Assembly: GCA_023662865.1 (NCBI GenBank)
Contig: JAMPIK010000017.1
Location: 1 to 44,682 of the forward strand
Direction: 5' to 3'
Origin: Prevotella sp.
GTDB taxonomy: Bacteria > Bacteroidota > Bacteroidia > Bacteroidales > Muribaculaceae
Length of the DNA stretch: 44,682 nucleotides
Shown here: piece by piece, positions 15,528 through 26,432 of the stretch
Position numbering within the stretch: the stretch's first letter is position 1
How the letters are laid out: each line of letters opens with the position of its first letter
Program-made: the position numbers and the translations under genes
Notes under the pieces: generated by a model
Database searches by the model: none
What the model was told of the DNA's origin: nothing
Seen by the model: the letters and a program-made list of their open reading frames with translations, nothing else

Positions 15528-18131
15528 TTATTCCTCTGTATATTCAAGTGTCAGGGCATCATCACCCTCTTTGTATGAGGCCAATATTTTCCCCGATGAT
15601 TTTCCTTCACTTTGAAGTTTGAGAAGCATTTCTGCCAAATCATCTTCGAGATACTTTTGAATTGCGCGTTGCAACGGACGTGCGCCGAACTGTCGGTCAT
15701 ATCCTTTGTTCGCGATGAAATTCTTAGCATCTTCGCTGATTTCAAGCTTATAGCCAAGCCCTTCGATTCTCTGCAAAAAGCCTTTCAGCTCAATGTCAAT
15801 GATTGAGAGAATAGCCTCTTGATTAAGCGAGTCAAACATAATGATGTCATCAATACGATTGAGGAACTCCGGCGCAAAGGCTCTGTTCAGTGCTTTGGTT
15901 ATTACAGCTCTGTCTTGTTCGGCTGTCGGCGTTTCATTACGGAAACCTACACCAGCGCCAAAGTCTTTGAGTTGGCGAGAACCTACGTTTGAGGTCATTA
16001 TTATAATCGTATTCTTGAAGTCAATACGTCTGCCAAGTGAGTCTGTTAGTCGCCCTTCGTCCATTACTTGCAGCAAGAGGTTGAACACATCGGGGTGTGC
16101 TTTCTCAATCTCATCGAGCAACACAACGGAATAGGGATGGCGACGTACTTTCTCCGTAAGCTGGCCGCCCTCTTCGTATCCCACATATCCCGGAGGTGCT
16201 CCGACAAGACGTGACACTGTGAATTTCTCCATATACTCGCTCATATCCATGCGGATAAGCGCATCGGAAGAGTCAAACAGATATTCGGCCAAACGTTTTG
16301 CCAACAGAGTCTTTCCGACACCGGTCGGGCCAAGGAACATGAATACGCCGATAGGCTTGTTCGGGTCTTTCAGACCGATACGATTACGCTGTATAGCCTT
16401 GACAGTCTTTGTGATGGCCTGATCTTGACCGACGACAACCCCTTTCAGGCTTTCTTTCATGCCGAGCAAACGTGCACCTTCACCTTGAGCCACACGGCGA
16501 GTCGGCACTCCGGTCATCATGGCGACAACTTCCGCCACTTTGTCCTCGTCTACTGTCTGGCGCTCGTTATCAAGGGTTTTCTCCCATGCGCGTTTGGCCT
16601 CTTCGAGTTCGTTGCGTTTGCGTGTTTCTTCATCGCGGAGGGTGGCAGCCCGCTCAAAGTCTTGCGCCTTGGCAGCTGCGAGTTTGCTCTCAGTAATATT
16701 GTCAAGTTCTTTTTCAAGACTCTCAATCTTTTCTGGTACAACTATATGAGTAATATGTACACGCGAACCGGCCTCATCGAGCGCATCAAGAGCCTTATCC
16801 GGGAAATTGCGGTCGCTCACATATCTGTCAGTCAACCTGACACACGCCTCGAGGGCATCGTCAGTGTAATTGACATTATGGTGGTTCTCATACTTTTCCT
16901 TCACTTGTTTCAGAATTGCGAGAGTCTCCTCGGTAGTGGTGGGTTCAACCATCACTTTTTGGAAACGACGTTCCAAAGCACCATCTTTTTCAATATTCTG
17001 ACGATACTCATCGAGCGTTGTGGCACCAATACACTGCACCTCACCGCGCGAGAGAGCCGGCTTCAACATATTGGCTGCGTCCATACTGCCGGGGGCAGAG
17101 CCGGCACCTACTATGGTATGTATCTCATCTATAAATAGAATAATATTCGGATTTTTAGACAGCTCATCGAGGATTGCCTTGATGCGCTCCTCAAATTGTC
17201 CGCGATATTTGGTACCGGCTACCATTCCGGCCAAATCAAGGCTGATAACTCTTTTATCGAACAAGATACGACTCACCTTGCGCTGCACAATGCGCAGAGC
17301 AAGACCCTCGACAATGGCACTTTTACCAACACCGGGCTCACCGATAAGCACCGGATTGTTCTTCTTGCGGCGCGACAAAATCTGGGCAAGGCGTTCAATC
17401 TCGCGGTCGCGACCCACTACGGGGTCAAGTTTGCCTTCAGCCGCCGCACGTGTCATATCAAACCCGAACTTATCCAATGCCGGGGTGTCAGTGGTTTTGT
17501 CAGTTTTGGACGCATTCTTTGCCGATGCCGACATACGACGCGCCCCGCCTGAGGGCGATTGAGGCTTTTCATTCTCTTCGTCGTCCTCGTCATCACTGAA
17601 AGTGCCGGGACCGTCTACCGGAGTTTCCTTCCTGTTCGGCATGCCGGAACGCATAAACGGATTGCGTGTGATATCTTTGTCAGACACATTCGTTATTGAT
17701 ATGTCAAAATTCATATAAGTCTCTTTTATATGTAATAATAAGTCGCTGTTCATAGCCTTGTCATCATGAATAAAGGCCAGAAGCAGATGCTCTCCTTTCA
17801 GCTCTACGCTTTGTAGGATATTGGCTTCCACATTGGCAAGCTTCAGATATCTCATGGCAGAGGGTGCAACACGGTAAGCTTCATTTGCATCATCTATAGA
17901 AATGTCATCGCTTTCCCGCTCATCATGGCGAGTCAGCATCAAGTGTTCTTCAAGCTCGGACGCAATATCATCTACCGGCACCTGCAAATGACGCAAAATG
18001 CGAACTGCCGTGCCGTCTTCAATGCGCAACATGGCAAGGAAAAGGTGCTCACCGGTAATGGTTTGCGCCCCTGCCTTGCGTGCCTGCTCCGCACCGAGTT
18101 TTAAGATGGTTTCCCAATTCTTATAATTCAT
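15528..18131 (-). CDS. clpC: ClpC-type AAA+ ATPase (ATP-dependent Clp protease ATP-binding subunit)
   Basis: Hexameric unfoldase that feeds proteins to ClpP. The 867-residue chain has a Clp N domain (MNYKNWETILKLGAEQARKAG onward, about 1-145), an acidic linker with EDDEENEK, AAA+ 1 with Walker A GEPGVGKSAIVEG and Walker B ILFIDEIHTIVGAG, a UVR-like middle segment (AAKAQDFERAATLRDEE), AAA+ 2 with Walker A GPTGVGKTLLAK and VVLLDEIEKAHPDVF, and the C-terminal D2-small domain with GARPLQRAIQKYLEDDLAE. The UVR segment and M-domain length separate it from ClpB. Two short palindromes, CTTAAC/GTTAAG at 18209-18224 and a 5-bp ACGGT/ACCGT pair, lie upstream; no clear promoter was found. No clpP in the window. 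Confidence 0.95.
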   Translation of the reverse strand: MNYKNWETILKLGAEQARKAGAQTITGEHLFLAMLRIEDGTAVRILRHLQVPVDDIASELEEHLMLTRHDERESDDISIDDANEAYRVAPSAMRYLKLANVEANILQSVELKGEHLLLAFIHDDKAMNSDLLLHIKETYMNFDISITNVSDKDITRNPFMRSGMPNRKETPVDGPGTFSDDEDDEENEKPQSPSGGARRMSASAKNASKTDKTTDTPALDKFGFDMTRAAAEGKLDPVVGRDREIERLAQILSRRKKNNPVLIGEPGVGKSAIVEGLALRIVQRKVSRILFDKRVISLDLAGMVAGTKYRGQFEERIKAILDELSKNPNIILFIDEIHTIVGAGSAPGSMDAANMLKPALSRGEVQCIGATTLDEYRQNIEKDGALERRFQKVMVEPTTTEETLAILKQVKEKYENHHNVNYTDDALEACVRLTDRYVSDRNFPDKALDALDEAGSRVHITHIVVPEKIESLEKELDNITESKLAAAKAQDFERAATLRDEETRKRNELEEAKRAWEKTLDNERQTVDEDKVAEVVAMMTGVPTRRVAQGEGARLLGMKESLKGVVVGQDQAITKTVKAIQRNRIGLKDPNKPIGVFMFLGPTGVGKTLLAKRLAEYLFDSSDALIRMDMSEYMEKFTVSRLVGAPPGYVGYEEGGQLTEKVRRHPYSVVLLDEIEKAHPDVFNLLLQVMDEGRLTDSLGRRIDFKNTIIIMTSNVGSRQLKDFGAGVGFRNETPTAEQDRAVITKALNRAFAPEFLNRIDDIIMFDSLNQEAILSIIDIELKGFLQRIEGLGYKLEISEDAKNFIANKGYDRQFGARPLQRAIQKYLEDDLAEMLLKLQSEGKSSGKILASYKEGDDALTLEYTEE

Positions 18132-18237
18132 ACTTAAGTCAGTTTGTTTTAACGGTCTTTTTACAATAACCGTGCCAAATATTAACGATTTTCGCCAACG
18201 AAATATTACTTAACTACTGTTAAGAATACTAAAACAG

Positions 18238-18268
18238 CCGGGACACCTCATTGGTTGAGATATCCCGG
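18238..18268 (-). terminator. Terminator of L,D-transpeptidase gene
   Basis: On the minus strand CCGGGATATCTCA pairs with TGAGGTGTCCCGG over 13 positions (two G-U pairs) around a 5-nt loop, followed by CTGTTTTAG. It lies 21 bp after the transpeptidase stop, separating that gene from clpC. Confidence 0.75.
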
Positions 18269-18289
18269 TATCTTTCAATAATATGATTA

Positions 18290-19315
18290 TCAATGTATTG
18301 TATCCGGAATTGAAGTAGCTTCAGTTTCGCCGGGCTTAGATTCTTCGTAAATTTCCGTTACACCGACACCGGTTTCTGTATGAACCTGCGAGTTTGTCTG
18401 TTTCTTGTCGGTTTTTTCTTTGGACTGACCGGTCCAAGACGGTTGATATTTGCCATATGGGTCCATCGTAATCATTGCAACATCGTAACCCTCCCGGTCG
18501 TTAACTTGCTTGTCACGTGCGCTTGGCGAAATAATTACGGGCATTCCCGGGGTAACATATTTTACCAATTCAAGTATGTGGTCGTTGGTAACACGAATAC
18601 ATCCGTGGCTGCTTCGTGAACCTATACTCCCGGGAGAGCAGGTGCCGTGCAGGCCAATCTGTGTGGATACCGGATTTTTTATGCGTATAAATCGCGGACC
18701 GAATTGTCCTTTCCTCTTGGAGGTGCGTCCGTTATCATCGGTAAACAGCCAGTCAGTGCTATTGTATATACCCTCTACGGAGAAAAAGCCCTCGGGAGTG
18801 CGACTGTCCGCTCGTTTATGCTTTGTGCCATAATTTCGCGCACATGCAATGCCATATGACAATATTTCACGGCCGAATTTGTCAAACAAACCTACACGCA
18901 TTAATTGCTTGTCTATAATAAGAAATTTATCGTATTGATTATTAAGCAGTTTCTCTGCATACGACAATTCATCTTCCGCCATTTGCGGCAAAATACCCTC
19001 GGCATACTTTGTAGCATCTGCCGAAGATGTCATATATTCAAGAGCATCTTGGGTTGTGGCGAAACTGATTTGTGGTATTTGCGGTACTTTCGGCTCGGAG
19101 TCTTCCATATCTTCGGGCATTGAATCCGGCACTGTCACAGAAGCATCGGTATAGGAGCCGGTATTATTTGCATAGGTTGCTGAATTATCTGTCTGATTGG
19201 AAGAATTAATACCGCCGGCACTGTCGGTACTGCCGGTGCAAGCTGTTATGACCATTAGGGCAGTTCCAATGATACCTGTAATAAAGCTCCTGATATATAA
19301 TAAATTATATTTCAC
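18290..19315 (-). CDS. L,D-transpeptidase (YkuD domain) lipoprotein
   Basis: A 341-residue envelope protein. The N-terminus (MKYNLLYIRSFITGI...MVITAC) is a lipoprotein signal with Cys in the lipobox, followed by a low-complexity Ser/Thr/Asn linker. The YkuD catalytic core is intact: IGLHGTCSPGSIG then SRSSHGCIRVTND, with nucleophile Cys239 and the preceding His. Such enzymes form 3-3 cross-links or attach proteins to peptidoglycan in the periplasm; which reaction applies here cannot be told. The last 60 residues are a hydrophilic tail. It has its own promoter and terminator, so is monocistronic, and diverges from the amidase-like gene to its right. Confidence 0.93.
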   Translation of the reverse strand: MKYNLLYIRSFITGIIGTALMVITACTGSTDSAGGINSSNQTDNSATYANNTGSYTDASVTVPDSMPEDMEDSEPKVPQIPQISFATTQDALEYMTSSADATKYAEGILPQMAEDELSYAEKLLNNQYDKFLIIDKQLMRVGLFDKFGREILSYGIACARNYGTKHKRADSRTPEGFFSVEGIYNSTDWLFTDDNGRTSKRKGQFGPRFIRIKNPVSTQIGLHGTCSPGSIGSRSSHGCIRVTNDHILELVKYVTPGMPVIISPSARDKQVNDREGYDVAMITMDPYGKYQPSWTGQSKEKTDKKQTNSQVHTETGVGVTEIYEESKPGETEATSIPDTIH

Positions 19316-19338
19316 GAAAATTTCTTTAAATTAGGGTG

Positions 19339-19371
19339 CAAATATACTACTTTTTTTACTGATTAACAAAA
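19339..19371 (-). promoter_or_regulatory. Promoter of L,D-transpeptidase gene
   Basis: Read on the minus strand: TTTTG (19371-19367), 20-nt spacer, TATATTTG (19346-19339), an excellent Bacteroidetes-type promoter 24 bp upstream of the start codon. Confidence 0.75.
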
Positions 19372-19472
19372 TACAAACATATTAGTTCCACAAATCTTTA
19401 TAAATCTGTCAATTGCACTTTTATTAACTTTTTTTGGCATTTCGGTATAAGCAAAGATACTCGATTTTTTTG

Positions 19473-19480
19473 TAATTTTG
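19473..19480 (+). promoter_or_regulatory. Probable -7 element upstream of amidase-like gene
   Basis: TAATTTTG matches the -7 consensus; no good -33 TTTG is found at 19-20 nt, so only half of the promoter is supported. It lies 51 bp before the ATG and diverges from the transpeptidase promoter. Confidence 0.4.
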
Positions 19481-19531
19481 TAGTCCCACAATATATGTCC
19501 CCCTTTGCGGGACATCAAAATTTGCATTATA

Positions 19532-22500
19532 ATGAAGAACATCAGAAGATTTCTATCCAAAATATTACCTCTTTTATTAACAATTGTTATGATTTCTGTC
19601 GCTTCAACAGATTTTCAGGCCGAAGCGCGTGCAAAGAAATCAAAGACTAAAACTACGCAGACTACATCAAAGTCAAAAAACAGCAAATCAAAATCCCAAA
19701 AAGGAAAGAACGGTAAAAAATCCAAAACCGGATCAAAATCCAAAAATAAAAAATCCGATTCTTCAAAATCCAAGAAGAAAAAGGTAAAATCTGCAATACG
19801 CAAATCGCATCAAACTTCAAAGCACCGCACATCAACTTCCAAATGGACCAATCACAAAGAGGCTCCGGCTGAGAAGGCGTCTTCTGATTCACTTACATTG
19901 CTCGTAAATAATGCAGTGCTCAACTGGGTACCGGCAAATCTAAACCCGGGAGGTTTGCGTGTTAATCTTGTAAAGCCCGATGAGCGCAACCATAATATTC
20001 AAGTCAAGCTAAACGACAACTTTACATATCTGCCGGTAACTAACGAATTTATCAATGACTTACAATCCACCGTGCGTCATTCCTTGCCGGACTCGCTCAA
20101 AAACTACCGACCTCTATTAATGGTGGGTAACAAATCCCTGTCGTATTACATATCCAAGATTGACAAATTGCCGGTTCAATATCGTAAACCTACTCCCTTT
20201 GTTCGCGAAATTGACCCTGACGGGAAATACGCCAAAGGAATGAACGGCGACATATTGGCTATGTGGCACTCTCACGGTCGATATTATAAAAACGGCTCAT
20301 GGCAATGGCAGCGCCCCATGCTTTTTGAAACTGTGGAAGATGTATACACAATGAGTTATGTATTGCCCTACATTGTACCCATGATCGAAAATGCCGGAGG
20401 ATACGTGATGTTGCCGCGAGAAAGAGATACCAACCCCAACGAGGTCATTGTAGACAACGACCTGAACGAAGGGGGCGAGATATACTCACAACCATATTAT
20501 AGAGAAACCAATGGCACACAACATTGGGAGAACGGTGAAGGCGATGGTTTTATCTACGACCTTGAACATTTCCGCGACACCGAAAATCCCTTTGAGGTAG
20601 GCACTTATCGCCAAACCGCTACCATAAACTCCGGCAAGCCAAGTGTTGCAGCATGGTATGCCGATATACCCGCTGACGGTGAATACGCCGTGTATGTGAG
20701 CTACAAATCATTGCCCAATTCTACAACTGACGCCCGGTACACCGTGCACTACTCGGGCGGTATAAAAGATTTTCTGGTAAACCAGAGTATGGGAGGAGGC
20801 ACATGGATTTACCTCGGCACTTTCCCCTTGCGCAAAGGCTTCTCAGATCAGATTCCAATTGTATCTCTGACTAACGAGAGCAAATCCGCAGCCGGCAAGA
20901 TACTGACCGCAGATGCCGTAAAAATTGGAGGCGGCATGGGCAATATCGAACGCAGCCCGAGCCGCGCTGATGTGGCATACGATCCGTCTACTCCCGAGTC
21001 CGGCTATGCCCCCCAAGAAACGGTGCAAGAAGATGAAGAGTGCGATGATGAGGAAGATGAAGAGGTCGATGAAGAAAATGAAGATGAGGGCAACGATGAA
21101 GAGGTTGAAGATGCGCTTCCTCAAAACACTGGTGAAGAGTCAGTAGACCAAGAAGAAACACAAGAACCGACAAAACATGCGCCCGCACCTAAAAAAGGAG
21201 CAGCTCCCGTGTTCCGCACATCCGGCCTTCCCCGTTATCTTGAAGGTGCCCGCTACTGGCTGCATTGGGCCGGTATTCCAGAAGAGGTGTATTCACCCTA
21301 TCATGGCCGCGATGATTACAAAGATGACTATACCGGACGCGCCCTTTGGGTTAACTATCTTGCCGGAGGCAGTCGTGTACTTCCCGATGAGCCGGGACTG
21401 AAAATACCGGTGGACGCCGCTTTTGCACTCCACTCCGATGCCGGCCGACGCTCCGACGGCTCTACTGTCGGCACTCTGGGTATATATTACACACAAGGCG
21501 GCATTAACTATGAAGACGGCACTCCGCGTATTAACTCGCGTATGCTCACAGATTATGTCATGAGGCAAATCACCTCCGACATCCGCAATACGTACAATTC
21601 CTCATGGACAAGACGTTCAATGTGGGACAAGAGCTATGTCGAGGCGCGTGTGCCGGAAGTTCCGACTACTCTGATTGAATTGCTGAGTCATCAGAATTTC
21701 GGAGATATGCAATACGGCCTTGACCCCAACTTCAGATTCCTTGTGAGCAGAGCAATTTATAAAGCCATAGCGCGGTTCATGGCTGAACGTAAAGACCGCG
21801 ATGTGGTAATACAGCCGCTGCCGGTGCAGGAATTCGCCATTACTCGCAACGGCAAAGGGCATTTCAAATTGCACTGGAAGCCTACTCCCGACCCTCTCGA
21901 GCCGACTGCCAACCCCAAAGAATACACAATCTACGAGCGTCGAGGCAGCGAGCTCGGCTTCCATAAGATTGGCACTACTTCTTCCACACACTATAACGTC
22001 AAGGTAAAAGACAATGAGATTTACAGTTTCCGCATTGTGGCTGTAAATGAAGGAGGCAAATCTTTCCCCTCCGAGACGCTCAGCTGTCGCGAAGCTCCCA
22101 ACGGCGGCAAGCCGGTGTTGATAGTCAACGGATTTACACGCGTGAGCGGTCCGGGTATTGTCAATGAAGGCGGCCGTTTAGGCTTCGACTCCGAAAATGA
22201 TTTCGGCGTTCCTTATATCCGCGATATTTCATTTGCCGGACATCAACGCAATTTTTCACGCTCATCTTCCGAGCTTGGGCGCAGCGACAGCAATTATATC
22301 TCCACTATAATAGCCGGCAATACATTCAACTATCCGTATGTGCATGGTTACTCCATTTCCAACGCCGGTTACGGCTTCGTCTCCTGCAGTGTGCAGGCTG
22401 TGGAGAAAGGAGAAGTAAATCTGCGCGACTACGATGTTGTAGATCTTATCCTCGGCAAGCAAAAAGAGAGCAAAACAGGTAACGGACAAAGCGGTTGGAA

Positions 22501-22978
22501 TTACAAGACTTTCCCGGAGGCTCTGCAAAAGAAGATACGCACCTTCGTACACCACGGCGGCGACTTGCTCGTTACCGGGGAATATGTGGCTTCCGACTTA
22601 TACTCGACACGCTCTTCGCAAGCCGACCGTGACTTTGCCACTCAAATACTCGGCGTAACCTTAAGTGAGGTGGAAAAGGTGCGCAGTCCGCGTATACAGC
22701 CTGCCGATGATGCTCGTAAAGGCGGCTTTGCAAATCGTTCTTATTCCTACAACAACACTCTGAATGAGGATATGTACATAGTGGAGTCGCCCGATATGCT
22801 CCAACCTATTGGTGAGGGGGAAATATTGTTCGACTTTGACGGCAATACCGGAGCCGCCGGCATACAGCGACGCGACGGTAAAAGCACCACGATAGTTATG
22901 TCCATTCCCTTTGAGAGCATTACCAATGTTGACTTTCGGAATGCCTTGATGAAAGAAATTCTCACCTCATTTAAATAA
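19532..22978 (+). CDS. Secreted N-acetylmuramoyl-L-alanine amidase-like protein with golvesin-like and fibronectin III domains
   Basis: An exported protein of 1148 residues (ATG at 19532; an in-frame TTG at 19505 is disfavoured). After the signal peptide (to about residue 30) comes a Lys/Ser-rich stretch to about 90. The amidase-like core begins with MWHSHGRYY (about 243) and [12 protein letters not shown], is interrupted by a golvesin C-terminal-like domain (about 333-465) and a run of Glu/Asp (about 498-530), and resumes with ALHSDAGRR (about 633) and [14 protein letters not shown] (about 714), which look like the amidase_3 His-Asp and catalytic Glu motifs. A fibronectin III domain (about 767-856) and an unassigned C-terminal domain follow. 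Family members are often labelled xanthan lyase or golvesin protein; zinc-amidase activity is my inference from the motifs. It is 8 bp ahead of the glycosyltransferase gene. Confidence 0.78.
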   Translation: MKNIRRFLSKILPLLLTIVMISVASTDFQAEARAKKSKTKTTQTTSKSKNSKSKSQKGKNGKKSKTGSKSKNKKSDSSKSKKKKVKSAIRKSHQTSKHRTSTSKWTNHKEAPAEKASSDSLTLLVNNAVLNWVPANLNPGGLRVNLVKPDERNHNIQVKLNDNFTYLPVTNEFINDLQSTVRHSLPDSLKNYRPLLMVGNKSLSYYISKIDKLPVQYRKPTPFVREIDPDGKYAKGMNGDILAMWHSHGRYYKNGSWQWQRPMLFETVEDVYTMSYVLPYIVPMIENAGGYVMLPRERDTNPNEVIVDNDLNEGGEIYSQPYYRETNGTQHWENGEGDGFIYDLEHFRDTENPFEVGTYRQTATINSGKPSVAAWYADIPADGEYAVYVSYKSLPNSTTDARYTVHYSGGIKDFLVNQSMGGGTWIYLGTFPLRKGFSDQIPIVSLTNESKSAAGKILTADAVKIGGGMGNIERSPSRADVAYDPSTPESGYAPQETVQEDEECDDEEDEEVDEENEDEGNDEEVEDALPQNTGEESVDQEETQEPTKHAPAPKKGAAPVFRTSGLPRYLEGARYWLHWAGIPEEVYSPYHGRDDYKDDYTGRALWVNYLAGGSRVLPDEPGLKIPVDAAFALHSDAGRRSDGSTVGTLGIYYTQGGINYEDGTPRINSRMLTDYVMRQITSDIRNTYNSSWTRRSMWDKSYVEARVPEVPTTLIELLSHQNFGDMQYGLDPNFRFLVSRAIYKAIARFMAERKDRDVVIQPLPVQEFAITRNGKGHFKLHWKPTPDPLEPTANPKEYTIYERRGSELGFHKIGTTSSTHYNVKVKDNEIYSFRIVAVNEGGKSFPSETLSCREAPNGGKPVLIVNGFTRVSGPGIVNEGGRLGFDSENDFGVPYIRDISFAGHQRNFSRSSSELGRSDSNYISTIIAGNTFNYPYVHGYSISNAGYGFVSCSVQAVEKGEVNLRDYDVVDLILGKQKESKTGNGQSGWNYKTFPEALQKKIRTFVHHGGDLLVTGEYVASDLYSTRSSQADRDFATQILGVTLSEVEKVRSPRIQPADDARKGGFANRSYSYNNTLNEDMYIVESPDMLQPIGEGEILFDFDGNTGAAGIQRRDGKSTTIVMSIPFESITNVDFRNALMKEILTSFK

Positions 22979-22986
22979 CCGTACAT

Positions 22987-24315
22987 ATGATTTATAATTT
23001 TGACAATATAACCAATCTGCTTAGTCAATTTGACAAAAACCAACCCTTTGTGCTGATTAACCTCAACGGCAGAACGGCTCAATTAGATGAGTTTGCAGAA
23101 CACCGACTGTTGCAATTCGCTCGTGACACCAACGCTTCAATCGCTTACTGTCATTACCGGGAGAAATTGCCGGACGGGAGTGTGGAAAATCATCCTTGTA
23201 TCACTTACCAACAGGGCAGTCTGCGCGATGATTTTGATTTCGGCTCGATAGTGGCAATCAATACGGAGGCTGTTCGCAGCGTAGTTACATCTATACCTGA
23301 AAGAGAATATATTGACGGCGGTTGGTATAAGCTTCGCCTTGCACTCAGTTGCGAAGCCGGAGGCATAATGCTCTGCCCGGAATATCTCTATACAGTAGAT
23401 AAGACAGACTTCAGAGACAGTGGAAAAAAACAACATGACTATATTGATCCGCGCCGACGCGATTATCAGATTGACATGGAGAATACTCTGTCTGATTTCT
23501 TAAAAAAACAAAATGCTTTGGCGCCGCAAGAAAAACGAGCTTGCAAGCCCACTCAAGAAGACAAAGATTCTTTTCCGGTTACTGCCAGTATAGTAATACC
23601 GGTGCGCAACAGAGCCAAGACAATACGCGATGCAGTAGAATCTGCACTGAATCAGGAATGTGACTTCTCTTTTAATGTGATTGTTGTTGACAACGGAAGT
23701 ACCGATGGTACCACCGAATTGATTGAGCAAATTACAGACCCTAAATTGAGGCATATCAAACTGACCGGTAAAGAAAATCTGAACATAGGCGGTTGCTGGA
23801 ACCGCGCCATTCTAAGCCCGGAATGCGGACTATATGCTGTACAGCTAGACTCTGACGATATGTATTCTTCACCGAAAACTTTACAGAAAATAGTGGACAA
23901 ATTCCGTCAGGACAACTGCGCCATGGTAATAGGCAGTTATACCTTGACAAATTTCCAACTCAACATTCTGCCTCCGGGTCTGATTGACCATGCTGAATGG
24001 ACCGATACCAATGGTGCAAACAATGCACTGCGCATTAATGGGCTCGGTGCTCCCCGAGCTTTCTATGTCCCGGTGTTGCGCAACATTCTGTTTCCCGACA
24101 CAAGCTATGGTGAAGATTACGCAGTCGGTATTCGCCTGAGCCGTGACTACAAGATTGGCCGTATATATGAGTCGCTGTATAACTGTCGCCGTTGGGACGG
24201 CAACTCTGATGCCAATCTTTCGGTTGAGAAAACCAATGCCAATAATTTCTATAAAGACTCTTTGCGCACGGCCGAACTTCGGGCGCGCATAAATGCCAAT
24301 GAAGTGTCAAAATGA
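22987..24315 (+). CDS. Family 2 glycosyltransferase with extra N-terminal region
   Basis: A cytoplasmic GT-A glycosyltransferase of 442 residues. The GT2 domain starts near residue 198 with [20 protein letters not shown] and [13 protein letters not shown] (nucleotide-sugar binding), followed by the DxD-containing [10 protein letters not shown] near 286, the metal-binding site. The first 195 residues are a separate region with no motif I recognise (starting with [15 protein letters not shown]), resembling a degenerate second transferase-like fold. No membrane helix. It overlaps the next gene by 4 nt (ATGA) and follows the amidase-like gene by 8 bp, so it belongs to the same operon. Donor and acceptor unknown. 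Confidence 0.9.
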   Translation: MIYNFDNITNLLSQFDKNQPFVLINLNGRTAQLDEFAEHRLLQFARDTNASIAYCHYREKLPDGSVENHPCITYQQGSLRDDFDFGSIVAINTEAVRSVVTSIPEREYIDGGWYKLRLALSCEAGGIMLCPEYLYTVDKTDFRDSGKKQHDYIDPRRRDYQIDMENTLSDFLKKQNALAPQEKRACKPTQEDKDSFPVTASIVIPVRNRAKTIRDAVESALNQECDFSFNVIVVDNGSTDGTTELIEQITDPKLRHIKLTGKENLNIGGCWNRAILSPECGLYAVQLDSDDMYSSPKTLQKIVDKFRQDNCAMVIGSYTLTNFQLNILPPGLIDHAEWTDTNGANNALRINGLGAPRAFYVPVLRNILFPDTSYGEDYAVGIRLSRDYKIGRIYESLYNCRRWDGNSDANLSVEKTNANNFYKDSLRTAELRARINANEVSK

Positions 24316-25241
24316 ATCGCACGCCGGAATTAAAAGATTTCTTCAATCGTCAATTAAGTCTTTGGCCGGAAGTCAAAGCTCGGTTTGACGCTTTGAAACA
24401 TGTTCAAATAAGAGAAGTCACACTTGATGACTTCCCTTTGCGACTTCAATATAATCCGGCACGCGCAGTCTCCACAGCCGCCAAGGTGGACAAAGACTCG
24501 ATATCGGCTCGCCCATGCTTCTTATGCCAAGCAAACAGACCTGTGCAGCAGATTATTTATCCCGGTTTCAAGGAGTATGACACATTGGTAAATCCTTTCC
24601 CTATATTCCCGATGCATTTTACAATTACCTCACAGAAACATCAACATCAAGACAATGTTGATGTTTATGAAATGACAGACATTGCGCTTCAGCTGCCGGG
24701 AATGGTAGTCTTCTATAACGGGTCAACTGCCGGGGCTTCAGCTCCCGACCATTTGCATTTTCAAGCCGGGAACAAAGATTTACTTTCAATATGCAAAACA
24801 CTTGAACAAACGCCCGGTGTCTTGCTCAAAGCAACTTCGGAATTTAAAGCATACGATGTAGACTTCTTTCCGGCTGAGGTAATACATTTTGTATCAAGAG
24901 AGTTGGCTGATGAAATGATTATATGGTTTGACACACTACTTCCCACCGATGGCAAGACTCTGACACTTCAGAAGGGAATGAGAAATTTGCTGATGTGGAT
25001 TGATGAGACCGGACTCCTCCACACCCTTTTTATGCCGAGAACAAAACATCGGCCGGAGTGCTATTTTAAGGAAGACGGATATATGGTAAGCCCCGGAGCC
25101 GTTGATATGGCCGGCGTAATCATCACGCCTCGATTAGACGATTTCCACAAAATTAAAAAGTCTGATTTAAGACGCATATATGCCGAAGTGTCGCTACCAT
25201 ATAAAGAGTTGCCGACTTTTCAAAAACTGATGTTGTTATGA
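24312..25241 (+). CDS. DUF4922 / HIT-like nucleotidyltransferase or phosphorylase
   Basis: A 309-residue soluble protein of the DUF4922 family, related to the ATP adenylyltransferase / GDP-hexose phosphorylase branch of the HIT superfamily. Visible are [11 protein letters not shown] (Cys pair possibly binding metal), [11 protein letters not shown] and the HIT signature [11 protein letters not shown] with His147, His149 and Gln151; the middle His is the expected nucleophile. A plausible role is to phosphorolyse a nucleoside-diphosphate sugar, which would fit next to a glycosyltransferase; that role is inference. Overlaps by 4 nt with the genes on both sides, implying translational coupling. 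Confidence 0.82.
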   Translation: MNRTPELKDFFNRQLSLWPEVKARFDALKHVQIREVTLDDFPLRLQYNPARAVSTAAKVDKDSISARPCFLCQANRPVQQIIYPGFKEYDTLVNPFPIFPMHFTITSQKHQHQDNVDVYEMTDIALQLPGMVVFYNGSTAGASAPDHLHFQAGNKDLLSICKTLEQTPGVLLKATSEFKAYDVDFFPAEVIHFVSRELADEMIIWFDTLLPTDGKTLTLQKGMRNLLMWIDETGLLHTLFMPRTKHRPECYFKEDGYMVSPGAVDMAGVIITPRLDDFHKIKKSDLRRIYAEVSLPYKELPTFQKLMLL

Positions 25242-26398
25242 ACCGATTCCCTTTTGAACCGTTGGTAAGAGTCGGCTTATGCACCGACAAGGGCTTTGGC
25301 TTGCATCCGCACGGACATTACAGCATATCCGCTGATGAGGATATGCTCACCTATCAACCGCTGAATGATGACTGCCGAATGGAGATTGACGGTATTCGCA
25401 TAGGTAAAGACTTTCACTGGGACAGCAAACACAATTTCTCTTATCCGGGCATAATTCAAGTTTTGAAAAAAGATGCCTGCACCCACCTTATAAACATTCT
25501 TAAAGCGGAGCAATATCTTCAAAGCGTGGTAGGCAGCGAAATGCACCCCGAAGCTCCAGCCGAATTTGTAAAAGCACATTCCATTATCGCAAGATCCTGG
25601 CTTATGAGAATGTTGTATTCGCGCAAATCAGTGAAGCCGGAGCAAAGCGGTGATAACAAGTTCATATCATGGACTGATGCCTCACTGCATACACACTTTG
25701 ATATTTGCAGCGATGACCATTGCCAACGCTATCAAGGTATCGGCTCTGTTTCAGAAAGTTCTCGCAACGCAGTTGAGTCTACTCGCGGATTGGTGCTCCT
25801 CGACTCCAACGGCGAAATTGCGGACACTCGCTATTCAAAATGCTGTGGCTCAACAACAGAATTGTTCTCTACTTGTTGGGCTGATACAGATTATTCATAC
25901 CTCGTTTCAAAACAAGATCCATATTGCAATCCTCAAAGGCTTAAATCGGCAACGGCGCGTCACTCTCATTTACTCAAAGATTACGATGCGGCCACAACCG
26001 ACTATTACGAATGGCAAGAGACCGTTCCAAAAGAATTGGTAAGACAAAATCTCAAAAAACTATACGGCACCGACTTTGGCGAGGTATTGCATATCAAGCC
26101 GTTAAAACATGGCCCGTCAGGCCGTATTTACAAACTTGAAGTTGAATGTTCCGATTCAAAAGTGATAATCGGCAAAGAATTAGCTATACGAAAATTGCTC
26201 TCGACAAACCATTTGCTTTCCTCAGCGTTCCTTATAAAAGAGACTCCCCATGAATTTATACTCAACGGAAGAGGTTGGGGACATGGTGTGGGACTCTGCC
26301 AGATAGGAGCTGCCGTAATGGCTGTGGAGGGAATGAATTGCGAACAAATACTTTCTTTCTATTACCCGGGCACTTCGCTCTCAAAAATTTATGATTAA
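25238..26398 (+). CDS. SpoIID/LytB domain protein
   Basis: A 386-residue protein of the SpoIID/LytB family. In sporulating bacteria SpoIID is a lytic transglycosylase that cuts glycan strands stripped of peptides; LytB homologues stimulate amidases. The conserved glutamate segment VVGSEMHPEAP (Glu101) and ARSWLMRML are present, followed by CCGSTTELFSTCW and the C-terminal block GRGWGHGVGLCQIGAAVMA (344-362). No clear signal peptide is seen from this ATG, which is odd for a peptidoglycan enzyme; the start is fixed by the 4-nt overlap with the previous gene. The amidase-like gene three positions upstream would supply denuded glycan, so the pair may act in sequence. Confidence 0.88.
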   Translation: MNRFPFEPLVRVGLCTDKGFGLHPHGHYSISADEDMLTYQPLNDDCRMEIDGIRIGKDFHWDSKHNFSYPGIIQVLKKDACTHLINILKAEQYLQSVVGSEMHPEAPAEFVKAHSIIARSWLMRMLYSRKSVKPEQSGDNKFISWTDASLHTHFDICSDDHCQRYQGIGSVSESSRNAVESTRGLVLLDSNGEIADTRYSKCCGSTTELFSTCWADTDYSYLVSKQDPYCNPQRLKSATARHSHLLKDYDAATTDYYEWQETVPKELVRQNLKKLYGTDFGEVLHIKPLKHGPSGRIYKLEVECSDSKVIIGKELAIRKLLSTNHLLSSAFLIKETPHEFILNGRGWGHGVGLCQIGAAVMAVEGMNCEQILSFYYPGTSLSKIYD

Positions 26399-26432
26399 TC
26401 GTTCTGAGATAAGCTCTTAGATATTTACTATA

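Noticed and set aside
15612..17562. Several plus-strand open frames opposite clpC (up to about 237 codons)
   Set aside because: They lie antisense to the strongly recognised clpC frame, have no family motifs and no start signals; the codon pattern of the opposite gene produces them.
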